DNA from: JACDAE01 sp963717195 | GTDB lineage: Bacteria; Chloroflexota; Ktedonobacteria; Ktedonobacterales; Ktedonobacteraceae | Assembly: GCA_963717195.1 (NCBI GenBank) | Contig: CAVQVR010000006.1 | Coordinates: forward strand, 558,001 to 622,000 | Length of the DNA: 64,000 bases | Direction: 5' to 3' | In this document: positions 34,726 to 44,004 of the stretch, piece after piece | How positions within the stretch are numbered: the stretch's first letter is position 1 | Layout of the letters: every line of letters begins with the position of its first letter | Made by a program: the position numbers and the translations under genes | The notes under the pieces: generated by a model | Told to the model about the DNA's origin: nothing | Databases searched by the model: none | The model's input: only the letters and a program-made list of their open reading frames with translations

Positions 34726-36366
34726 ATGGATATGCGTAGACAACAGGTAATTACGATCGAGACGAAAAATACTGTTTCAGACCTACTGCGAACACGTCGA
34801 CGCCATGAAATGCACCTTTTCATTGTACTTTTTATTACGCTACTCGGCTTCACATCTGCATTCATGTGGCTTGAGATGAAAAACGGTCTCAGCATTGCAC
34901 TTGGCATAATAGCGGCACTGGTACTGACGCTGGCACTTATACGCTGGCCCATTCTTGGTCTCTATGCAGTGGCCGCAAGTGCCCTTCTGGTTGAGCAGCA
35001 GGCGCTCCCAACTCCCATCTTCACTGATCACCTCTATGTCTTTTACTGGCCAACACAACTTGAAGGCTTCTTTGAACGCCCTATTGGATTGGTGATCCTG
35101 CTTACATTTTTCATCTGGATAGTATTTCGCTTGCTACGACGTGAACCATTACTGCGCGGTGGAGCACTCTGGTTTCCCTTCCTCTTCTTTATGCTCTGTG
35201 TCGTTGGTGGAGTTATCTACGGCATGGCCAAAGGGGGAGACGTAAAAATCATTGTCCTTGAAGTACGACCTTTCTGGTACATGTTCACCTCCTATCTATT
35301 AGCCTACAACCTGTTCACGAAAAAGAGCCATCTACGCAGCTTCTTCTGGCTCGCAATTGTAAGCTCCGGCGTGAAATCACTCCAGGCTCTCTACATCTAT
35401 TTCATTGTCTATCATGGCCACCTGCAACCAGGCCAGGATTCCATCATGTCCCACGAAGAATCGTTCTTCTTTGCTGCTGCACTCTTGCTTGTAATTATCT
35501 TTAGCCTGCATTATCGCTATCGCCCACAATTCATTACCGCTCTTTGTTTAAGTCCAATCGTGATCTTTGCTCTCATCGCTAATCAAAGGCGTACCGACTA
35601 TATCGCTCTTTTAATAGGATTTTTAGTCGCATGGGTCTTGACGTTCCAGATAAAACCGCAAGCACGCGGCAGACTGGTCGTAACTCTGGCCACAATCCTG
35701 GGACTCGGTACCGCCTATGTATTGGCCTTCCAACATAGCACGTCCAGTATCGGCTCACCCGCACGCTCAATTGTTGCAATTTTTCAGCCTGCCGCCACCG
35801 ATACAAGAAATGCTGACTCCAATTTATATCGTGTCTATGAAGACAACGATCTGAAGTATACCGTTAAACAAAATCTACTTGGTATTGGCTTCGGCAATGC
35901 CTTTCTGCAACCACAACCACTCACCAGCATCTTTCCAGATGTGCTTGTATATGATCCTTATTATAATTATGTTCCACACAATACCATCTACTGGATATGG
36001 GCAGACCTGGGGCCAATCGGCTATTTTGCGCTCTGGTTCTTATTTGGCAGCATCATCATTGTGGGGAGTATTACGACCCGCAAGCTGAAAGATCCCTACT
36101 TACAGGTGATCGCCATCTACATCGTGGGCGTCACTATGATGGAGGTGATCGCCGCCTACGCCGACTATCAGCTCTTCTTCTTCAGAAATGTCATCTATAT
36201 GGGGCTGCTCTGTGGAATTCTCGCCAGATTACCAGCTTTAGATCAGCAAGATCAGCAAGATCAGCAAGATCAACAGGATCAACAGCAAAAGGACATTTAC
36301 ACCAATGAACTTACTAATGGTGTCGCCACATCTTCCCATCCCCTCGTGGGGAGCAGGAACACGTAG
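34726..36366 (+). CDS. Wzy/O-antigen-ligase-like polymerase
   Basis: A 546-residue membrane protein with about 11-12 predicted segments and a large extracytoplasmic loop late in the sequence (about residues 350-430), the pattern of the Wzy/WaaL polymerase-ligase family. It would join lipid-linked repeat units on the outer face. ATG at 34726 follows AGAGG. The C-terminal tail carries a QQD repeat encoded by a 9-bp DNA repeat and runs 62 nt into the next glycosyltransferase gene. Confidence 0.75.
   Translation: MDMRRQQVITIETKNTVSDLLRTRRRHEMHLFIVLFITLLGFTSAFMWLEMKNGLSIALGIIAALVLTLALIRWPILGLYAVAASALLVEQQALPTPIFTDHLYVFYWPTQLEGFFERPIGLVILLTFFIWIVFRLLRREPLLRGGALWFPFLFFMLCVVGGVIYGMAKGGDVKIIVLEVRPFWYMFTSYLLAYNLFTKKSHLRSFFWLAIVSSGVKSLQALYIYFIVYHGHLQPGQDSIMSHEESFFFAAALLLVIIFSLHYRYRPQFITALCLSPIVIFALIANQRRTDYIALLIGFLVAWVLTFQIKPQARGRLVVTLATILGLGTAYVLAFQHSTSSIGSPARSIVAIFQPAATDTRNADSNLYRVYEDNDLKYTVKQNLLGIGFGNAFLQPQPLTSIFPDVLVYDPYYNYVPHNTIYWIWADLGPIGYFALWFLFGSIIIVGSITTRKLKDPYLQVIAIYIVGVTMMEVIAAYADYQLFFFRNVIYMGLLCGILARLPALDQQDQQDQQDQQDQQQKDIYTNELTNGVATSSHPLVGSRNT
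36241..36285 (+). repeat. Five tandem 9-bp units in the polymerase gene
   Basis: Three GATCAGCAA units and two GATCAACAG units encode Asp-Gln-Gln repeats in the cytoplasmic tail. Copy-number change keeps the frame. Confidence 0.85.
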
Positions 36367-37492
36367 CTATCACCTTTTGAAGGCCCTGGCTTGTCAGCAT
36401 ACCATCTCGCTGCTCTTTCTGGGAAATGAGCATACAGACGAGATTCAGTTGAGCATGCGCGAGATTACCCTGAAGCAGGTACGTCAGATACCGCTGCAAA
36501 TATCTCTGCAACGCAAACGAACACAACAACTGGCAAGCATCATACGCAATCGCTCATACCTGGCCGATATCTATTATAAAGAGGAAATTCAGCAAGCAAT
36601 TGATGACCTCCTCTCACAAGATCATTATGATGCAGTAATCTTTGAAAGTGTCTTCATGGACGCCTACCGCATTCCTGAGAACATATGCGTAATCATTGAT
36701 CAACACAATATTGAGTACGAAATACTACAACGAACGTACGAACAGGAGCAGTCACCAGTTCGTAAATGGTTCAACTGGTGGGAAGCCCGCAAGCTCAAAC
36801 CAATCGAGCTAGAACGTTGTCGCAAGGCCCAGGGTGTGCTGGTGACCAGTGAGCGAGAATATCTCTTATTGAAACAACTTATGCCCCAATGTCATGCTGC
36901 AATTGTGCCAAATGGGGTCGATACTGAAGTATTCAGCAATAACGGCGCTCAACAGGAGGTTGCCAATCGGATCGTTTTCACGGGTACGATGAACTACTAT
37001 CCGAATATTCAGGCCGTTCTGTTTTTTGCCAGGGAGTGCTGGCCGCGCATTCAGGCACAGATTCCCGAAGCAACATGGCAGATCGTTGGTAAAGGTCCGC
37101 CTCCTGAAGTTGAGCAACTCGCACAACTACCCGGCGTGACTGTGACCGGTGCTGTTCCAGATGTAAAACCCTATCTGGCAGCGGCATCAGTAGCTATCGC
37201 ACCTTTGTTGATCGGTAGCGGCACACGCCTCAAAATTCTTGAAGCATTAGCGATGCAAAAAGCCGTCGTTTCAACCAGCCTGGGCTGTGAAGGCCTGGCA
37301 GTGGAAACAGGAAAACACTTGAGCGTGGCAAATCAACCTGAACTCTTTGCGCAAGCGGTCATAGATCTTTTGCAAAATAGGGAAAAACGGGCCTCTCTTG
37401 GTCATGCTGGCAGAGAACTCGTCGAAGCTGAGTACAGTTGGAAACGGTGCGGAAATGCTCTCAACCACGCACTAGCGGAAATGATAAGGTGA
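36305..37492 (+). CDS. Glycosyltransferase family 4
   Basis: A 395-residue GT-B enzyme. It opens NLLMVSPHLPIPSWGAGTRS, a typical sugar-nucleotide-dependent transferase N-terminus, followed by DQHNIEYEI and GVLVTSEREY. The C-terminal domain shows GTMNYYPNIQAVLFF, the VPNGVD hinge and SGTRLKILEALAMQKAVVST. It probably extends the polysaccharide repeat unit. Its start lies inside the end of the polymerase gene, suggesting coupled translation. Confidence 0.85.
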   Translation: MNLLMVSPHLPIPSWGAGTRSYHLLKALACQHTISLLFLGNEHTDEIQLSMREITLKQVRQIPLQISLQRKRTQQLASIIRNRSYLADIYYKEEIQQAIDDLLSQDHYDAVIFESVFMDAYRIPENICVIIDQHNIEYEILQRTYEQEQSPVRKWFNWWEARKLKPIELERCRKAQGVLVTSEREYLLLKQLMPQCHAAIVPNGVDTEVFSNNGAQQEVANRIVFTGTMNYYPNIQAVLFFARECWPRIQAQIPEATWQIVGKGPPPEVEQLAQLPGVTVTGAVPDVKPYLAAASVAIAPLLIGSGTRLKILEALAMQKAVVSTSLGCEGLAVETGKHLSVANQPELFAQAVIDLLQNREKRASLGHAGRELVEAEYSWKRCGNALNHALAEMIR

Positions 37493-37499
37493 ATTTCAA

Positions 37500-38714
37500 A
37501 TGACTATCGCACATTTTCTATCCTGGATACTTCTAGGAGTCGAGATATGCATTGCTCTCCCTATTGTCTATCTCTGCGTTTTGTGCTGCTCGGCACTCAT
37601 TAGAACACACAAGAGAGCCAACGAGGCTGCCCAGGGTCACAATCAACCCCAGAACAACTTCGCGCTCCTGGTTCCAGCCCATGACGAGGAAATAATTCTA
37701 GGCACTCTGCTTGAGAGTCTTTCCCACCTTGACTATCCGCAAGATCTCTACACCGTTTATGTCATTGCCGATAACTGCACAGACACAACCGCCGACTTAG
37801 CACGCCAGTTTGCAGGAACGCGTGTCTATGAACGTTTCGATGAGAAAAAGCGCGGCAAAGGCTATGCGCTCAACTGGATGCTGCAAAAAATAGAAGATCA
37901 GACACATGATGCCTATGTTATTCTGGATGCCGACTCAGTAGTAGAACCACTATTCCTGCGCCCCATGGACAGAGAATTGCAAAAAGGTGCCGAGGCATTG
38001 CAAGCACGCTACACCGTTCTCAACATTACTAAATCGCCTACAACAGTCATACGCTGGATTGCACTCACATTGATGAACCATGTAAGGCCCCTGGGTAGAA
38101 ACGGCATCGGAGGCTCTTCGACATTAACAGGCAACGGAATGTGCTTAAGTCGCTCCCTCCTGGCACGCCATCCCTGGCAAGCATTTGGGGTTACAGAAGA
38201 CTACCAATACTACCTCACGCTTGTTCAACAGGGAGTGCGTGTGCGTTATGTACCAGAAGCTATCGTGAGTGCGCAGATGCCAATCACCTTTGACCAGATG
38301 CGCACACAGGATATACGCTGGGAAGCCTCCGAGCCTCAGCAATCACAATGGCAGATTGCCGGGCGACTTTTACGCGAGGGACTGCGCACAAAAAGCTTCG
38401 TGCGTATCGAGGCATTGCTGGAGCTGCTTACTCCTCCTCTTTCCTCCATGATCGCAGCCTGTTTCCTTGTTTTTGTCGCAGCACTGTTTCTCCGCTCACC
38501 GCTAGAGATCGTACTGGGCACTGCTCTCGTGGTCGGGCTTATAGCGTACATCGCCACTGCACTCTACCTGCTACGTGCTCCCAGGGCAACCTATAAAGTA
38601 CTCTTACACACGCCTGGATTTATTCTCTGGAAGCTCTGGGTCTACTTCGTGCTCAGCAAGAGTCGCAAGCACAACCAGGAATGGGTACGTACCGCACGTA
38701 CGCCTTCTTCTTAA
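37500..38714 (+). CDS. Membrane glycosyltransferase family 2
   Basis: A 404-residue processive-type GT-A enzyme. One membrane helix leads (about 5-30), then the catalytic domain: LLVPAHDEE, VIADNCTDTT, ILDADSVV (metal-binding DxD), a TEDYQYYL acidic acceptor site and QDIRW, the Q/RxxRW motif of processive enzymes. Two or three membrane helices close the protein. Relatives make cellulose, hyaluronan or chitin-like chains, so it could polymerise a beta-linked sugar or add a single residue at the membrane. It starts 7 nt after the previous stop. Confidence 0.85.
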   Translation: MTIAHFLSWILLGVEICIALPIVYLCVLCCSALIRTHKRANEAAQGHNQPQNNFALLVPAHDEEIILGTLLESLSHLDYPQDLYTVYVIADNCTDTTADLARQFAGTRVYERFDEKKRGKGYALNWMLQKIEDQTHDAYVILDADSVVEPLFLRPMDRELQKGAEALQARYTVLNITKSPTTVIRWIALTLMNHVRPLGRNGIGGSSTLTGNGMCLSRSLLARHPWQAFGVTEDYQYYLTLVQQGVRVRYVPEAIVSAQMPITFDQMRTQDIRWEASEPQQSQWQIAGRLLREGLRTKSFVRIEALLELLTPPLSSMIAACFLVFVAALFLRSPLEIVLGTALVVGLIAYIATALYLLRAPRATYKVLLHTPGFILWKLWVYFVLSKSRKHNQEWVRTARTPSS

Positions 38715-38742
38715 TAGAAACGTGAAAGGGGTTTGAAAATCT

Positions 38743-39969
38743 ATGTCTTCGCTTCGTGTCTGTGCAATTACTTTTGATTGGTATCCTTTCGATGTGCTCG
38801 TACGCCGTACTGCTGAAGCTGCCGCCAGCGCTGGCTACACCTCAGATGTCATCTGCATGCGCCAACCAGGCCAGAGGACAGAAGAGATATGCGATGGAGT
38901 CCATGTCTATCGCATCCCCATGTCACGCAGCTTTGGTCGCTCACTACCATTTACTATCCTCGAATGGACCATTTTTATGATCCGGGCAGGCATAAAAGTG
39001 GCACGCCTGCATCGCAAGCAAAGATACGATGTGATTCATGTCCATAATATGCCCGACTTCCTTGTTTTCTCAGCGCTTATTCCGAAGCTGAGGGGAGCAA
39101 AGGTGATCCTGGAGATACAGGACGTTTCGCCTGAACTTATGGCCGCAAAAGCTGGAACTCGCCTGCGCAAACTTATCCTTCCCTTAGCAACATGGCAGGA
39201 GCACATTTCAGCTCTATTCGCACACCACATTATCACCGTTGGCTGGCCTTTCGAGCGCCTATTGCTCAAGCGCGGCATTCCAGCAGCAAAGATCACCAAT
39301 ATCCTCAATAGTGCCGACCCCAGGCTATTTCCAGCAGAACGTGGCACTGAAATTTCAATGGAAGCGCCCGGCAAGGACAACCCATTGATCTTGATGTATC
39401 ACGGCACCATAGCGAAACGTAATGGCCTGGACATAGCTATTCAAGCACTTGCACAGGCACTACAGGTTGCACCATACATGCACCTGGATATTAAAGGACG
39501 CGGCGAGGCTATTCCTTCTTTAAAGCTTCTAGCTCGTGAACTCGGCATCAGCGAATACGTACGTTTCTCCGATCCCTGTCCATCCGAAGAGCTGGTCGAT
39601 TTCGTACTGCACGGAGATATCGGCATCATCCCTTATCGCTCCGATGGCTTCATGGACCTCGTTCTACCAACAAAGGCATACGAATTCGCTTTGATGCGCC
39701 GCCCCATGATCGCTTCAGAGACACCCGCGATCCGCTCGATGTTCCGACCCGAATCACTCATATTATGTGAACCAGCTAACGTAGATAGTTTTGCTGCTGC
39801 AATTATTGATCTCTACCAGCACCCTGAGAAGCGTCTGCATATGATTAACGAGGCCGCGAAAGACTACACACCATATCGTTGGGAGGTCATGGCCGAGCGC
39901 TATCAACAGTTGCTTCTCACGCTTGCGCAGCAGGATAGCAAGCGCAAGGAGTTGCTTAACGCTCTGTAA
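38743..39969 (+). CDS. Glycosyltransferase family 4
   Basis: A 408-residue GT-B transferase with RVCAITFDWYPFDVLVRRTA at the start, YDVIHVHNMPDFLVF and ILEIQDVSPEL in the acceptor half, and LMYHGTIAKRNGLDIAIQAL and LPTKAYEFALMRRPMIAS in the nucleotide-sugar half. It is the last gene of the plus-strand polysaccharide operon and converges on the methyltransferase with 2 nt between stops. Sugar specificity cannot be read from sequence. Confidence 0.85.
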   Translation: MSSLRVCAITFDWYPFDVLVRRTAEAAASAGYTSDVICMRQPGQRTEEICDGVHVYRIPMSRSFGRSLPFTILEWTIFMIRAGIKVARLHRKQRYDVIHVHNMPDFLVFSALIPKLRGAKVILEIQDVSPELMAAKAGTRLRKLILPLATWQEHISALFAHHIITVGWPFERLLLKRGIPAAKITNILNSADPRLFPAERGTEISMEAPGKDNPLILMYHGTIAKRNGLDIAIQALAQALQVAPYMHLDIKGRGEAIPSLKLLARELGISEYVRFSDPCPSEELVDFVLHGDIGIIPYRSDGFMDLVLPTKAYEFALMRRPMIASETPAIRSMFRPESLILCEPANVDSFAAAIIDLYQHPEKRLHMINEAAKDYTPYRWEVMAERYQQLLLTLAQQDSKRKELLNAL

Positions 39970-39971
39970 TC

Positions 39972-40667
39972 CTATCTTGCCAATACCAACAGACTAAACC
40001 CGCCTAGCAAATGAGCAGCCAGATCTTGATTGAGAGTGAACAGGAATTTGCGTGGATAGTTAAGAAGCTTTCTACGCAGCATATCCGTTGGAATCTCAAT
40101 CGCTCTAGAAGTATAGAAGCTATCGAGCACTTCATACCCTGCATCCTGCAACAATGCAATGGCGATCTCTCTGGTGAAGAAGTGGATATGCCCATAGCTA
40201 TCATGCACATGCAATAAGCCATCCGGGCGTAAAACCGTCTGCACTGATAGATCAAGCGGAATATGGAGTATTTTATATTGACTCTTTGGCTGTATTGCTC
40301 TCAAAAAACTAAAAAAATCTTCAAGATGCTCGATAACATCCATCACCAGCAAGAGATTAAAAGCTACATCCTGCTCTTGCCGAATATCAGCCAGTTTGAA
40401 GTGAAGCTGCTCATTCGCCCTTGATGCACTCATAGCTATTGCCTGGGGAGAAATGTCGTATCCCCATAAGATACAACGATCATTCACCCGCTTCTGAAGC
40501 TCCCTCAAAACCTCACCTGCTCCACAACCAACGTCACAGATAGTCTCAGGCACCAGATTATGCAACCTCAACATGCGGCTAATCTGCAGCGCTTTCCAGG
40601 CCGACTCCTCCACATGCCAGCCAGGATTTTTCTCCAGGTATGTTCCGTCTTTATATCGATCTTCCAA
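39972..40667 (-). CDS. SAM-dependent methyltransferase
   Basis: A 231-residue class I methyltransferase. Motif I is ICDVGCGAGEVL (about residues 43-54), followed by GYDISPQAI, LADIRQ and LLVMDVIEHLEDF. It belongs to the Methyltransf_23/UbiG-like group that often methylates sugars or lipid-linked intermediates. It is a single minus-strand gene at the end of the polysaccharide operon. Confidence 0.8.
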   Translation of the reverse strand: MEDRYKDGTYLEKNPGWHVEESAWKALQISRMLRLHNLVPETICDVGCGAGEVLRELQKRVNDRCILWGYDISPQAIAMSASRANEQLHFKLADIRQEQDVAFNLLLVMDVIEHLEDFFSFLRAIQPKSQYKILHIPLDLSVQTVLRPDGLLHVHDSYGHIHFFTREIAIALLQDAGYEVLDSFYTSRAIEIPTDMLRRKLLNYPRKFLFTLNQDLAAHLLGGFSLLVLAR

Positions 40668-41097
40668 GTGATACTCTCTTTCTTAATGTCTACAGGATAG
40701 ACGCTACCAGCACCTGCCACATATCCTCTTCCACAGGTAACATTCTATCTGTTCACAGATGAAATGTAGAACATTTTCTATGTAATTATGGCACTATTAG
40801 TGTTCAGAGAATATAGATAAACTTAGCGTAGGTGTAACTTCTTGTTCTTTGTGTTCATACCTGAGCTTCAATCTAACCAGGTTTTTTAAGCGCAGTGCTT
40901 ATCATAGCTATTGCAAGACGGGAGACGATACGGGACTGAACGTGTCCTCAGGCCCAACGAACCATACACCGTTAGTCCCATACCTCTTGACACCTTTCCC
41001 TCTAATACTATACATTGCTTATCACATATATCAATATATCTATCTCATAACCTTTTCTATGCACGGCTTATGGATATGCACACATGAGGGATGTGAA
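40668..41097. other. Divergent intergenic region before the transpeptidase
   Basis: AT-rich with no convincing gene. A frame open from 40849 into the transpeptidase lacks a ribosome-binding site and coding character. AACATTTTCTAT near 40770 recalls the shared promoter box, but the -10 spacing does not match. Confidence 0.4.
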
Positions 41098-41994
41098 ATG
41101 CACAAGAAACCAGATTATGGACAGAGCCTTCTTCATTTCCGCAAGCACAAAACTATGCAGCATGCAACTCGAGCAGTACTTACGCTTCTGCTATTGAGTA
41201 TCATGGCTACCCTGCTCAGCGCATGCAATGGCAGCGATCCTCAGGCGCAACAGCAAGCAAACCAGAATCGGGCCTCGCTCGATCAAACGCTCCACTATGC
41301 GCAGACCATTGGTACACCCGCTACTGATTTGAAGCCGGTTCTTACTCAAGAGCAGTCAATCAAGGCAACTCAGGTTCCCTTTGCACTCTTTAATGGTACA
41401 GCTGTTACCGATTACTATCAGAATGTTGCGACACGCTACAAACAGCTCACAATACAGACGCAAGGGATTATTGATGTCTGTACTCAGCAAACGGCACAGC
41501 AAGCGCAAGATAACTTAGGCACCTTGCAGCAAACGTTGGCCGCCAAACAACATTCTGGCCTGCCACTGAATGCGCTCACTCAGCTCTATAACCAGAATCA
41601 GGCGAGTATGCAAAAAGCGCATCTGCCGAAAGATTTCGCAGCTATCAGTACCAGCGTCATGAGTGCGGTCTCTACCATTACAATGCTGCCGGATAGTATG
41701 GACAAGTTGCAAACGCTCGACCAGGTGATCTTGCTTATGAAGCAGGGGAACCAGGATGTCACAGCTCTGCAAAAGAACTATGACGATGATGAAAACATCG
41801 TGGACAATGCGACGACACCGGACACTCTCAAGCAAGTCAACCAGACTATCGATGCACAAAACCAGCAAGCAACATCAATGTTCGTACAGGCGATCCCTGT
41901 GCTGACAAAAGCTAGAGTAGATGAGCTGAGTAAGGCGATTCAGCAACTCAAGCAGGACGGTATCGATACGACCAGCTATCAAAAGAAACTCTGA
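41098..41994 (+). CDS. N-terminal part of an L,D-transpeptidase lipoprotein (split by frameshift)
   Basis: A 298-residue piece with a signal peptide and lipobox (LLSAC near residue 42), then a long helical Gln/Asn-rich region with no catalytic site. It ends TTSYQKKL at a stop. Removing one A from the run just before the stop makes the frame continue as NSDTANAQMANVKT into the next ORF, whose helical character is the same. It is therefore the front half of one gene spanning 41098-42835. ATG at 41098 has GAGGG 7 nt upstream. Confidence 0.7.
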   Translation: MHKKPDYGQSLLHFRKHKTMQHATRAVLTLLLLSIMATLLSACNGSDPQAQQQANQNRASLDQTLHYAQTIGTPATDLKPVLTQEQSIKATQVPFALFNGTAVTDYYQNVATRYKQLTIQTQGIIDVCTQQTAQQAQDNLGTLQQTLAAKQHSGLPLNALTQLYNQNQASMQKAHLPKDFAAISTSVMSAVSTITMLPDSMDKLQTLDQVILLMKQGNQDVTALQKNYDDDENIVDNATTPDTLKQVNQTIDAQNQQATSMFVQAIPVLTKARVDELSKAIQQLKQDGIDTTSYQKKL

Positions 41995-42010
41995 CACAGC
42001 CAACGCTCAA

Positions 42011-42835
42011 ATGGCAAACGTCAAAACGATGCAGGACTTCCAGACTTTCTCAAAACAGATCGATAGCGACCTGGCCGCCATGCAAGGTGATCTACTGAAA
42101 GGTCAGGCCGCCAGCCTGATCAAGCAATTTCATACGGAGGTCGCCAATTGGGGCAATGCACATCAGTACTTTGATAAGTATAATGGAGTCACCTATCCTC
42201 TCGATGGTCCCTACATGGCCAAGGGTATCGGCGAAGATCTGGATAGGGAACTGGCCAATGCCGTAACAGCCACGGATTTCCAGCAGGTCGTGACTGATAC
42301 GCAAAACGCCAGCTTCCACCTGCATATGATGGAAGCAGATGCCCAGGACAGCACACCTTATAGTCAGGTGCATGCGACTGACCAGAAGTTGTTGGACTAC
42401 TACAAATTGAATTCTTCGCAGGTCATTGTCGTCTCCTTCATTGAAGAAGCATTGCGCGTCTACGAGAATGGCAAACTGGTGCGCTCCTTCCTGATCACGG
42501 CTGGTCGCCCAGAATTACCACCTGTGCCGGGCTTGTGGACTCCGCTGTGGCGTTTAACGAATACAACATTTAAATCGCCATATCCAAAGGGTTCTCCCTA
42601 CTGGTATCCCGATACGCCGATCAATTACGCGATTTTGTATCACGAGGGTGGCTACTATCTGCATGATTCGTGGTGGCGCAATAATTACGGTCCCGATACG
42701 CAGTTCTATCACATTGACTCAAGCGGCAATGTGAGTGCGGATTATGGCACACACGGCTGCATCAATATACAAGAGGATGACGCGGCATGGCTCTATGACA
42801 ATACGAGCTATAGTACGCAAATCGTTATGTATTAA
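42011..42835 (+). CDS. YkuD L,D-transpeptidase domain (C-terminal part of the split gene)
   Basis: A 274-residue piece: helical region (about 1-125), then a YkuD catalytic domain that crosslinks or anchors peptidoglycan. It shows VSFIEEALRVYENGKLV, YAILYHEGGYYLHD (His) and THGCINI (catalytic Cys), close to the family S/THGC[IV] pattern. Alone it has no signal peptide, although the enzyme acts outside the membrane; the signal is on the preceding frame. No ribosome-binding site precedes 42011. Confidence 0.8.
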   Translation: MANVKTMQDFQTFSKQIDSDLAAMQGDLLKGQAASLIKQFHTEVANWGNAHQYFDKYNGVTYPLDGPYMAKGIGEDLDRELANAVTATDFQQVVTDTQNASFHLHMMEADAQDSTPYSQVHATDQKLLDYYKLNSSQVIVVSFIEEALRVYENGKLVRSFLITAGRPELPPVPGLWTPLWRLTNTTFKSPYPKGSPYWYPDTPINYAILYHEGGYYLHDSWWRNNYGPDTQFYHIDSSGNVSADYGTHGCINIQEDDAAWLYDNTSYSTQIVMY

Positions 42836-42848
42836 CACTAACGTTAAC

Positions 42849-42924
42849 GTAGGGGCCAGATTTAGCGTGCCCAGGTGTCACTATAGGATCAGTGACACCT
42901 GGGCACGCTAAATCTGGCCCCTAC
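42849..42924. terminator. Perfect 34-bp hairpin between convergent genes
   Basis: Arms 42849-42882 and 42891-42924 pair perfectly around an 8-nt loop. The arm begins GTAGGGGCCAGATTTAGCG, related to other GTAGGG arms here. It lies 13 nt after the transpeptidase stop and 11 nt before the FemAB stop, so it probably ends both transcripts. Confidence 0.75.
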
Positions 42925-42935
42925 ACGAACCTCTT

Positions 42936-43982
42936 CTACCCCAGATGTTTATACACATACGCGCCCAACGGCCCTGCCACTGCTAACGGTAGCTTACGCC
43001 AGTTATTTGTAAGCACGCGATACTTCCAGCTACTCTCCGAAGTGGATGCCAGACCAGCAGTCTGCGGATAATAATAATAAGGCATAGGCTCCTGGACAGC
43101 CCCCCAACGTCGTTTAAACTCCATCAGCCCCGCGTTATTGCAGGCCGTGCGCCCAAGATCTAGCGATGTATAGCTGTTCATACTCCCCCAGGTGATTGCT
43201 TCCCAGAAAAGTAGATTGTTGGGAGCTAGCTTCAGATAGTTTTCATCAGAAGCTCCATACGCATAATGGAGCGTGGAACCCGCTGCGAAGAGAATAATAC
43301 CAGCAATGGGCGTTCCTTCAGATTCAGCCAGCAACAGACGCATTGTTCCGCTCTCCGCGAATGTATCCCACAACGTAAGAAAGTAGTTCCGCGCCTGGGC
43401 AGGCATCCCATGTTTCTTCGTACGCGTGTTGAGATGAAGCCTGTAATAGATATCCATATCTTCACGACTCTGTGCCGTACGTACCTGTACGCCTGCTTTC
43501 TGCGATTTTTTGATCTGATGCTGCACTGGCTTACGTAGAGCAGACCATGCCTCCTCAGCACTGGCTGAGAGCGGCAATATCCAGTTCACATATAAATTGT
43601 TCATGCTAAAATCTGAGCGTTTCTCCAACACCTCGCTAACCCCTGAACGCAGTTCCAGGTATTTCACGTTCTTTGCCTGCGCTATATGAAGTGCCTGCTC
43701 GATTAATTGGGTAGCACCCGCTTCATCAACAGCAAGCAGAGGGCAATAATCTGAAAACGGAAGAGATACCAGGCGCCGCCCCGTCAACGGACTCTTGATG
43801 AAACAGAGTGGAAGGAAACCCGTAATTTGCCCATCCGCGTTCGTGGTCGTTAGAGGAATAATCTGGTATCCATAGAACGTGGTGAGCAGCTTCAACCAGC
43901 GTGCATCGTAGTAGAACAGGTTTCTCACCTGTTCTTCAAGATGCTCACTCCAGGAGGTGTTGATTGGGAATGCATCGATCAT
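42936..43982 (-). CDS. FemAB-like GNAT aminoacyltransferase
   Basis: A 348-residue protein with two tandem GNAT-like folds. Features are GFLPLCFIKSPLTGRRLVSL near the N-terminus, VQHQIKKSQKAGVQV, GIILFAAGSTLHYAYGASD, and the ending LDLGRTACNNAGLMEFKRRW, typical of the FemAB-related group that attaches amino acids or acyl groups to envelope polymers. ATG at 43982 follows GGGAAAAG. It is last in a five-gene minus operon, 22 nt after the ATP-grasp gene. Confidence 0.75.
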   Translation of the reverse strand: MIDAFPINTSWSEHLEEQVRNLFYYDARWLKLLTTFYGYQIIPLTTTNADGQITGFLPLCFIKSPLTGRRLVSLPFSDYCPLLAVDEAGATQLIEQALHIAQAKNVKYLELRSGVSEVLEKRSDFSMNNLYVNWILPLSASAEEAWSALRKPVQHQIKKSQKAGVQVRTAQSREDMDIYYRLHLNTRTKKHGMPAQARNYFLTLWDTFAESGTMRLLLAESEGTPIAGIILFAAGSTLHYAYGASDENYLKLAPNNLLFWEAITWGSMNSYTSLDLGRTACNNAGLMEFKRRWGAVQEPMPYYYYPQTAGLASTSESSWKYRVLTNNWRKLPLAVAGPLGAYVYKHLG

Positions 43983-44004
43983 GGTTCTTTTCCCTTTTAC
44001 AGAC

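Noticed and set aside
36241..36285. Tandem 9-bp repeat considered as a phase-variation switch.
   Set aside because: The unit is a multiple of three, so changes in copy number would not alter the reading frame.
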